A stretch of DNA of 64,000 bases from Areca catechu. Lineage: Eukaryota; Streptophyta; Magnoliopsida; Arecales; Arecaceae. The stretch is taken from NCBI GenBank assembly GCA_021397845.1, contig CM038043.1:29883501-29947500 (forward strand). Reading direction: 5' to 3'. Position numbers and translations under genes: made by a program. The notes beneath the pieces were generated by a model. That model was not told the DNA's origin. It worked only from the letters and a program-made list of their open reading frames with translations, and did not search any database. Position 1 is the stretch's first letter; each line of letters starts with the position of its first letter. Of this stretch, positions 56,559-64,000 are shown one piece after another.

Positions 56559-58061
56559 TCATCGGTGCAGCATGCCAATGCCTCCACCCGTTGGACATTG
56601 ATTAGGGAGCTCAGCCTCCCCTGGGTGGTCTCTAGCAATTGAAGTCTCGGCCCGATTCTGGCGGGGTCGGACGTAATTGTTTAGATATCCCCTCCTGATG
56701 AGGTCCTCGATGGCATCCTTCAGTTGGAGGCATTCTTCCATGTCGTAATCATGGTCCCTATGGAACTGGCAGTATTTGTTTTTATTCCTGGAGGCAGGAG
56801 GACCCCTCATCGATCGAGGCCTTTGGAAGAAGGCCTCATTCTCGATCTCCATCAGGATTTTCTCCCACGATAGGGAGAGGGGTGCATAGTTGTTGAACCG
56901 CTTGAGGTAGTCCCTCGGCTTGGGGCTTTGGCACCGGGTGGATCGACCGTCATCACCGGGTGGTCGGATGGCGGGGGCCTTATCGCCCTGCTTCTTCGGG
57001 GCCAACCTCCCCTCAGCCTGGTGCCAGTTCATCGATTTTTCTTCCACTAGGGTGTACTTGTGCGCCTTGGCCAATAGGTCAATGTAGCTCGCTGGAAGCT
57101 TCTTGTCCAAGGAGAATGTGAGCCTGGACGAGCGGAGCCCCCTCTTAAAGGCTAACATGGCCACCACTTCATTTAAGTCCATAGCGGTCGTGTTGAAGTA
57201 GGCCACGTAGTCCCAAAGGGTCTCTCCCTCTGTTTGTTGGATGAAAAAGAGGTAGTCGGTGTTCTTCGAAGTTAGGCTGCAGGTCCTGAAATGAGAAAGA
57301 AAATGGGTTTCGAGCTGGAAAAAAGAATGGATCATACCTGGATGGATGGCGGAGAACCACATCCGCGTTGCCATCTTTAGAGTCGCCGGGAAGGCGATGT
57401 AGTGGAGGGCGTCGGACGTGCCCTGCACCATCATATGGGCCTTGTAGGTGCCCAGGTGGTCCAAGGGATCGGTGGTACCATCATAGGGGTCCACCTGTGG
57501 GATCTTGAAGTGTCTGGGGATAGACTCCCCCAGAATCTCTGCGAAGAAAGGTGGGCGAGTGTCATGCATCCACCCTCCCTCAGCATTCTGCCGCTCAACA
57601 ATCTCGGCGATGCGTTCTTCCATGCGCATGATTTTGCTGCCGTAGTCATGCGGGTCTGCAGCAGGGCGCCGGCCGCCGAGAGGGGTAGTGTTGGCGAAAG
57701 AGGGGGAAGCTGACCTCGCTCTCTTTCCTTCAACACGGGCCCTCAAGGACCCCTGGGGTTCTTGAACTGCGAGGGACGGGGGCGGAGGCGCCTCCGATGA
57801 CTAGCTGATGCCGGCGACCGGCTGATGGTTGATGCAGGAAGCCACCGGCGATTGCTGCTGATGGTCCACCATTTCCTGGAAGTGCTGGACCACGGAGGTA
57901 AGCGTCTCAATGCCGTTTACCAGCATCTAAAATTTCTATAACCCCAGGGTGATGGTGAGCTCGACGGTGGTGACGACATTGCTTTCCGAGCGTGGTGCGT
58001 TGGGCCCCTGGTGGGAGCGCCCTCCCCTCGCGGAAACACTCCGGGTTCTTCCTCTTACCAT
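56559..58061 (-). pseudogene. gag: Tat gag
   Basis: The best start is the ATG at 58061 (MVRGRTRSVSARGG), in frame with the long open part 57746-56559, although three stops (near 57932, 57923 and 57802) lie between. The capsid region shows FKIPQVDPYDGTTDPLDHL near 57490 and MWFSAIHPGMIHSF near 57355. Tat-type blocks ETLWDYVAYFNT, AFKRGLRSSRL and LLAKAHKY follow. The zinc-type segment is YCQFHRDHDYDMEECLQLKD near 56780. It ends at a TGA at 56559. Confidence 0.88.
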
Positions 58062-58120
58062 GGCTGGGTCTTTCCCATCAATCTTTTCTTTTAGAGCAAG
58101 GAGCCCAACGAAGGTTCAAG

Positions 58121-58140
58121 CACCCTTCCTCTAGCGCCAA
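58121..58140 (-). promoter_or_regulatory. Primer binding site region of the Tat element
   Basis: The minus strand reads TTGGCGCTAGAGGAAGG just inside the LTR end, unlike the iMet sites of the other elements. TTGGCGC-type sites are usual in Tat elements. The matching tRNA is not assigned here. Confidence 0.65.
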
Positions 58141-58142
58141 TC

Positions 58143-58827
58143 TGTTGCCACGCTTCCTCCTATACCGGGCTCGGTGGGTACGCTGGAGATTCCTCGATCG
58201 ATCGACCTGCAAGAAGTCCCTAGGCACCGGAGGGGCTCCGGCGGGGGACACTCCGATGCTTAAGTTAGAGGAGGAATGGAGCAATAGAATGGAAAGAGCT
58301 CAGGGAAAAGAGTTCACAGTAGGGAAGAAAAACGTTACCCTCTTTTACGGAGGTCCCCCGGGTGCCTTTTATAGGCATGGAGTGCTGCCAAATTCTGTTA
58401 GGGAACAAGCTAGGAAAGCTCGAATATGCCCCCGGGAGAATAAGCATGGTGGCGAGGTCGTGGGTTGGCGACGTGGCAGGAGCGTCAGAGTGGTGGCTTG
58501 GCAGCAAGAGTCGTGGCCAAGCAGTGGAGTCCGTTAGAACAGAATGTCCGAACTTGTCAGGGTGAAAGGCTCCTGGAAACTTTGGGCAACCCCTTCAACA
58601 GCGGGTCGGCTTGGCCTCACAAAAGCCGATCGTGGCACTCAGCAGGGCCTCAAGGAGGCCTACGCATGGGCGGTTAGGTGCCCGCCAACTCTCAAAGCCC
58701 TCGGGTCAGCCCTTTGGGAAACGGGGCCGCGGGGTGCTCTCCTAGAACCGGGGAGTCGGACCCCACGAGGGATCAGCCAAGCAGAAGCCTAGAGCCGGTC
58801 TAACCCAGGACTAGCCGAATGGGCACA
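58143..58827 (-). repeat. 5' LTR of the Tat element
   Basis: On the minus strand it starts TGTGCCCATTCGGC at 58827 and ends GTGGCAACA at 58143, 685 bp. A TATA box CCTATAAAAGGC lies near 58366-58375. Right of it is ATAGA and then a copia relic. Small ORFs inside it are not supported. Confidence 0.8.
58364..58376 (-). promoter_or_regulatory. TATA box of the Tat LTR
   Basis: Minus strand GCCTATAAAAGGC, a near-perfect plant TATA box, about 230 bp before the LTR end. Confidence 0.7.
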
Positions 58828-58832
58828 ATAGA

Positions 58833-60038
58833 ACTAAAAAACTATTTTTGAATAAACCATTTCTAAATAATTCATTAGAATGATAAATGGAATATCCATT
58901 TTTCTTTATATTAATTTCAAAATCTTATTGTTATAACAAGGATATAGAAATAATATTTTTAATGATATTTGAAATATAGTAATAATTCTTTAGTTCTAAA
59001 ATCTTGTTTGAAGGTAATAATAGCAGATAGGTTCCCATAACTGCTTCTTAAATGGCTTCGCAACTTGCGCCATAAAGCTTAAAGTTACTCTTCTTCAAGC
59101 TCCTAATTCTTTATAGTCCCTACAGTGACTTGCATGTATGAGATCCACAAGTGGTTCTAATATCCAAGAATTAGAAGTTGAAGAACTCAATGATAAGTTA
59201 GTTTGTATCATGTATAAACCTTTTGATGCACCACCAGCATCAAGCTTCAGACTAGCAATATATAACTTGCAATTCTTCTTCTAGTATCCCTGCTTGCTGT
59301 AGTAAAAACATGCTCCATCAATAGAGGGCTTCTTTGCTTTCTTCCTCTTTTAGATGCTTTTTTTAGGGTTCAATATTTTTTTTGAACCTTTCTTCATTGC
59401 CATTTTCTTCTTTCTATTAATAAGAAGAAGATGAGCCTTATCTCCCTTGAAATGGCTCTTGGCTTTCTAAAGCATACTAAGCATCTCAAGCAATGAAATG
59501 TTCAGTTTGTTCATGTGATAGTTCATGAAAAACTGAGAGAAGAAATCTAGGAGTGATTGTAGGATCAAGTCCTGATTGAGCTCTCCATCTATAACAAATC
59601 CTACTTGACCTATTCGAGTGATTAAGTTGATCATCTTCAGAACATGGACTTGAACGGATGAGCCCTCACTCATTCTTGCTCGAAATAACTGCTTTGATAT
59701 TTTATATTGGATAGCCCTACTTTTCTCTCCATATAGCTCCTTAAGAATGAGCAGTATGGACTGAGGTTTCATTTCTTCATGTAGCTTTTACAATTCATAG
59801 CTCATAAAAGCCAATATGATGTACTTAATAGTAAAATTATTATTTTGCCATATTTTATATATGGCCCTTTCCTCCTTCATAGCATCATCTTCGATCGGAT
59901 CAGGATCAAGAGAGTCAAGGATGGATGTAGAGACCTCCTGAGTTAAGATAAATCTCAGGTTCCTTAACCAACTACATAACCAAGACCGATCAACTTGTTG
60001 GCATCTAAAATGTTCCACAGTGATAAAGTAGAAGCCAT
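58833..60038 (-). pseudogene. gag: Copia4 gag and protease relic
   Basis: The minus-strand gag starts at the ATG at 60038 (MASTLSLWN) and has the UBN2-type capsid region ELYGEKSRAIQYKISKQLF near 59730 and DLILQSLLDFFSQF near 59570. The zinc knuckle near 59310 has Tyr for its second Cys and a stop beside the His position. Protease begins SWILEPLVDL or, in the neighbouring frame, a Cys-Gly-Ser form near 59180. It runs to the linker ending at 58833, where the Tat LTR begins. Multiple frameshifts are present. The linker resembles Copia1 at 1602-1700, so both belong to one subfamily. Confidence 0.8.
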
Positions 60039-60074
60039 TAATTTAATCTACATAAAAATAAATTAAAAGAAAAA
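60039..60074 (-). other. Short Copia4 leader remnant before the Copia3 LTR
   Basis: AT-rich leader of Copia4 gag, cut by the Copia3 3' LTR. No primer site is present here, which argues that the adjoining LTR belongs to another element. Confidence 0.55.
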
Positions 60075-62081
60075 TGGGGTTGCAAGTGCCTACACTAAGC
60101 ATGCAACAGGGCAAGGAGCAGGTTGTATTTTAAAATAATTTTAAAATAACAGCATAAAAAACCTACTCCGCACAGGATCTAACATTTTCAAGATGTATGT
60201 ACAGGCAAAAGAAGGCATGAAATCGTCATGTAATATTTATAAACAATTTTATAAACCTAGATCTAGGCAGGCATGAAAATTAAAACCAGAAATTTTACCT
60301 TATTCCTGCTTGGAATAAAGTAGGGATAACCGCTGAAATAGCTGGAATATCAGGAATAACTTTATTCCTATCTTCTTCTTCCCGCAGCCGTTTGAAACGT
60401 TGATTTATTCTTTTCTCCAAAAGCAGCAATGGAGGAACTGAAAGCTTACAGGTGCTCAAGAGAACACCCTCTAGAGGGAGGACACGCCTGGGCTTCCTTT
60501 GATCTGGCTTCTCGCGCGATGCTAGTCACCGGAAAACCTTGAAACGGTGGGAGGGAAGAAGAAGAACATAATGCTCTATTCTGTTGCTGTTTTCACCAAA
60601 ACAGAGCTTCTTCCATGGATTGAACACCAAGAAAAATAGGGAATTAAGTAAGACTTTCTCTCCTAATCTCTCACAAGAACCCTGGCTCAAATCACTAGTT
60701 GAAAGCTCTCAAAGACAAGCAGACTCTCAGCATTTTCACAACCCAGAATTTATCTTCAGCGTGAAACAAAGAAAACCGTTGATTTGGGAGCCGAGGGGAC
60801 CTGCTGGGAAAATGAGAGGGCAGCAGGTTACAAGATGAATCAAATTCATCTTCAACATAGTAGTGAAGAGCAATAAATGATGGTTTATTTCCAGCCAAAA
60901 CCAATGAAACGGGAGATAAAAAGGCTTCTTATATTCCCTGTTCCCCCAAGCCTTAAATTACCGTGTTGATGTGTCAAACAACGTGAAATCGTTCACAATA
61001 TAATTAGATCAAAATCTAATTTATAAATGGCTTGGTCAAGTCCTGGTCACCTAGGAAAAATTCCTGGTGGACCCGAACAATTTCTGATCGACCCAAAATC
61101 TGGTCAGACCAATGTGTGCTCAATCAAACCATTACCAAAATGATTCCTAATCATAAATCGATACCTGGATCAGGGAGAAATCCTCTATGGCGTGTGACCT
61201 CATAGGTTCGAACCTAGGAAGTAGCACTGGAACAATTCCAGTACCAGCACAAGATATCATCTAGCAATGGGTTCCGGCATCCGGATAGGTCGTAGATGCG
61301 AGAGCAATCAATCGAACCTCTAGCATATGGTTACTGTATAATTCATCCCTTTGACCTCCAATGCTCAGGATGACCTAGGGTTAGACTGCCAACCCTAGCT
61401 GAGTCAATCCACAACATGTCTCAACCTCGCAAGTCCAGTGACTCCTCACTAGGACTACCTCGACCGAGGATTTCCTAAATTGAGACACTGCGAGATATTC
61501 AATCCAAACTATTTGGACAGGTCAATTCCATCTTGGTCCACCACTGTTCCACAAGTACTTGCCTATACCCAGAAACCTTCCATCACAGGATTAGAAATCG
61601 GGTAGTTTGGCACCAAAGCACAGGGAGTTGCTTGTAAGCTACCATGAAGACCTCAGGTCAGAGGGACATATATACCATATCCAATCATGAGTATCCCTTT
61701 GGCAGAAAGGGGCTACACGGAGTCACGTTCAATGAGATATCATATATCCCACTTGTAGATCACATCAGTGTCACCACACTCTTTTAGTTAAGAGGACAAC
61801 CAAACGATGTGAACCACAATAACCTACACTTGATACATTGCCGTCCAGTACAATGTATCCTTTGGTCGTGAACCTGGTTTAAGGACCACTCGATATATCC
61901 TATATATATCGAAGTCAATGTAGTCCTAAGGACTTCACCACATGAAAAAGAGTTCATTATAGGGAAAAGTAAGAATGTGATGAGCTACCAAAAAAATATT
62001 TATTAATTCATACAAAGTGTACAATACTCAGTTCAACCGCCTACAGCCTAGGTAATTGGCTTTGGGACACAATTCTCAACA
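60075..62081 (-). repeat. 3' LTR of Copia3 (family D relative)
   Basis: On the minus strand it starts TGTTGAGAATTGTG at 62081, directly after AAGTGGGAGT. It is strongly like the Copia2 LTRs over 60900-62081 and more diverged toward its other end. That end is placed at TGGGGTTGCA (60075, plus strand) by the TG/CA rule and is uncertain by some bases. Short ORFs at 60584-60904 are not supported. Confidence 0.78.
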
Positions 62082-62094
62082 ACTCCCACTTGTA
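62082..62094 (-). promoter_or_regulatory. Copia3 polypurine tract
   Basis: Minus strand ACAAGTGGGAGT between the pol stop and the LTR start, as in Copia2. Confidence 0.75.
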
Positions 62095-64000
62095 CTAAAG
62101 CAAATCTAAATATTATCTAATACCCATTTCCCTTTTACAAAAGTCAAACTCTTTTATTCCAATGGCTTTAGTGAAAATGTCGGCCAGATCTTCCTTTCCA
62201 TCGATCTTCATAAGATTGATGTCACCTCATTCTACAATCTCTCGTACGAGGTGGTAACGCCGCAGAATATGCTTGGTGCGGTGATGAGCTTTCGGCTCCT
62301 TAGCTTGAGCAATGGCTCCAGTGCTATCACAGTACACTGGAATAAGACCATCTAGGAAAGATGCCACCCCTAGCTCTCCAAGGAACTTCTGCAACCACAT
62401 GGCTTCCTTCGCTACATCTGATGCTGCAAGGTACTCTGCCTCGCATACCGAGTCTGCAACTATCATCTGCTTAGAACTTTTCCAGCATATCGCTCCTCCA
62501 TTCAGGATAAATACAAACCCTAACACACTCTTGCTATTATCTCTCTGGAAACTGGAACCAGTATACCCCACAAGTTTCAAGTCAGATTCTCCATAATCAT
62601 CCATTGGTCTTTAGTATTTCTCAAATACATCAGGATGGACTTAACCACCTCCCAATGTGCCACACCTGGGTGAAACTGGTATCTGCTCACTACTCCTAGT
62701 GAGTATGCCACGTTTGGTCTAGTACATGTCATAGCATACATGATAGAGCCTACTGTAGAAGCATAAGGTACTCTACTCATGTGCTCTCTTTCCTCAAGAG
62801 TTGTCACACAATCTTTCCTGGAAAGAGTAATTCCAGAATCTATCTGAAGATAGCCTTTCTTGAAATTTTCCATGCTGAATCGTTTTAGCACGGTATCAAT
62901 GTACATAGACTGGCACAATCCCAGAAGCCTCTAAGATCTATCTCTATAGATCTTCATACCCAGTATGTAAGAAGCTTCACCCAAGTCCTTCATGGAGAAC
63001 TGAGATAATAACCAGACCTTTATTCCTTGTAATGTTGCGATGTCATTCCTGATTAAGAGAATGTCATCAACATACAGTACTAGGAATACAATCACAGAAC
63101 CATTAACCCACTTATAGATGCACGGTTCTTCTCCATTCCTAACGAAGCCATACTATTTGATACAACTATCAAACTGTATGTTCCAACTTCGAGATGCTTG
63201 CTTGAGTCCATAAATGGACCTCTGCAACTTGCATACTTTTGACTCATTTAAAAATGTGAACCCTTTAGGCTGTATCATATACACCTCCTCTTCCAGCTCC
63301 CCATTTAGGAAAGCGGTTCGGACATCCATCTGCCAGATCTCATAATCAAAATATGCTGCTAAAGCAAGCATGATTTGAATGGACTTGAGCATTGCCACAG
63401 GGGAGAAAGTCTCGTCATAATCGATACCAAATCGCTAACGATATCCCTTGGCAACCAGATAGGCTTTATAGGTCCCCATCTTCCCATCTGCACCCCTTTT
63501 CCTCTGGAAGATCCACTTGCACCCGATGGGTTTTATCCCTTCAGGCGGATCAACCAATGTCCATACATTGTTGATCTCCATGGACTCCATTTCGGATCGC
63601 ATGGCTCCAAGCCATGCCTTAGAGTCAGATCTCTGAAGTGCATCCATATAGGTGATCGGATCCTCATTGTTCTTGTCGAGCTCAATGGGATCACTGTCTC
63701 GGACCAAGAAACCATAGTATCTATCCGGCTAACGCGGTACTCTACCAGATCTACTAATAATGGGCTCTGCGTGTGATCCAATCATAGTAGGTTTTATGAT
63801 GTCTTTAGAGTGTGTAGGTTCTTCTACTGGCTGAACTTCACCAAGTTCAATCTTAGAGGCTACAGTCCCTTCTTCAAAGAAATCCTTTTCCAAAAAAATA
63901 GCCATAAGAGCGACGAACACTTTTTGTTCATCCTCCAAGTAAAAGAAATATCCTTCGGTTTTCTTAAGGTAACCAATAAATAGGCACTGATCAGACCTAG
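62095..64000 (-). pseudogene. Copia3 pol: integrase end, reverse transcriptase, RNase H
   Basis: The integrase C-terminal region (EDEQKVFVALMAIFLEKDF) begins near 63935. RT shows PITYMDALQRSDSKAWLGAM near 63645, IKPIGCKWIFQRKRGADGK near 63515, WQMDVRTAFLNGELEEEVYM near 63330 and catalytic YVDDILLI near 63075. The block RVPYASTVGSIMYAMTCTRP is near 62760. RNase H has LGFVFILNGG near 62520, VCEAEYLAASDVAKEAMW near 62440 and the HHRTKHILRRYHLVREIVE end near 62240. The pol stop is at 62095-62097. Stops or shifts lie near 63726, 63435, 63153, 62935 and 62580. Parts remain open, but the copy as a whole is broken. Confidence 0.88.

Larger units (their letters stand above)
52573..58827 (-). mobile_element. 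Tat-type Ty3/gypsy element, 3' LTR missing
   Basis: In minus orientation: 5' LTR (58143-58827), primer site, gag, protease, RT, RNase H, an extra archaeal-type RNase H, integrase, and a short 3' tail ending at 52573 against a family D LTR. The second RNase H between the first RNase H and integrase is the known mark of the Tat lineage. The 3' LTR is absent. Gag through RNase H share one frame with few stops. Confidence 0.9.
60075..64000 (-). mobile_element. Copia3, partial Copia2-family element at the right edge
   Basis: The 3' LTR (60075-62081), polypurine tract (62082-62094) and pol up to the end of integrase are inside the window; the rest lies to the right. Its pol is very similar to Copia2 but has far fewer stops, so it shows what Copia2 looked like before decay. 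Confidence 0.88.

Noticed and set aside
60584..60904. Open frames within the Copia3 LTR
   Set aside because: LTR sequence; overlapping frames on both strands without domains, in the most diverged part of the LTR.
58833..64000. Two copia elements joined head-to-tail through one shared LTR (gag on one side, pol on the other of 60075-62081)
   Set aside because: The gag side has no primer site and its gag belongs to a different subfamily from the pol side. A simple insertion of Copia3 into the Copia4 leader explains it.

Overview
This window is a block of nested LTR retrotransposons from a flowering-plant genome. The repeat types (Ty1/copia, chromovirus-type and Tat-type Ty3/gypsy, and a probable Sirevirus), tRNA-iMet primer sites (TGGTATCAGAGC), LTRs of 0.7-2.4 kb and the nesting depth all suggest a large plant genome. 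A monocot is possible, but nothing here proves it. I found no host protein gene, rRNA, tRNA or CRISPR array. Nearly all coding sequence is retroelement gag or pol with stops and frameshifts.

Left part (1-22209). A Sirevirus-like LTR (47-1601, minus) interrupts an old copia element called Copia1 (plus). Copia1 is in turn interrupted by chromovirus A (3144-12153, minus; 5-bp duplication AAATC) and by chromovirus-derived element B (14692-21050, plus; duplication CAGTT). A has a nearly intact RT-RNase H-integrase core. B keeps the LTRs, leader, part of gag and the terminal chromodomain, but has lost protease through integrase.

Middle (22210-39636). A GC-richer block of uncertain origin, called E, is split by Copia2 (22621-32761, plus) and by a solo LTR of the Sirevirus-like family (33682-35134, duplication ACCAT). 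E ends in about 3 kb of roughly 108-bp tandem repeats with higher-order structure.

Right part (39637-64000). A minus-strand Sirevirus-like element (3' LTR 39637-41138) carries several polypurine tracts and an envelope-position ORF. It is split by a second B-type element, B-prime (42640-50432), which holds a near-solo LTR of family A (48591-50236). Then come a fragment of a Copia2-family LTR, a Tat gypsy with dual RNase H (52573-58827, minus), a copia gag-protease relic (58833-60038, minus), and Copia3 (60075 to the window end, minus), a Copia2 relative.

How the parts fit: A and the two B-type elements share LTR termini, primer site, a leader of about 400 bp, the gag start and the chromodomain end. 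The B-type elements therefore look like non-autonomous partners that an A-like element could mobilise. They also carry a Gag C-terminal extension with a hydrophobic end that I do not recognise. That extension, the higher-order tandem array, the palindrome arrays in Sirevirus-like LTRs and the tandem primer-site repeat in the near-solo A LTR are the most unusual features here.
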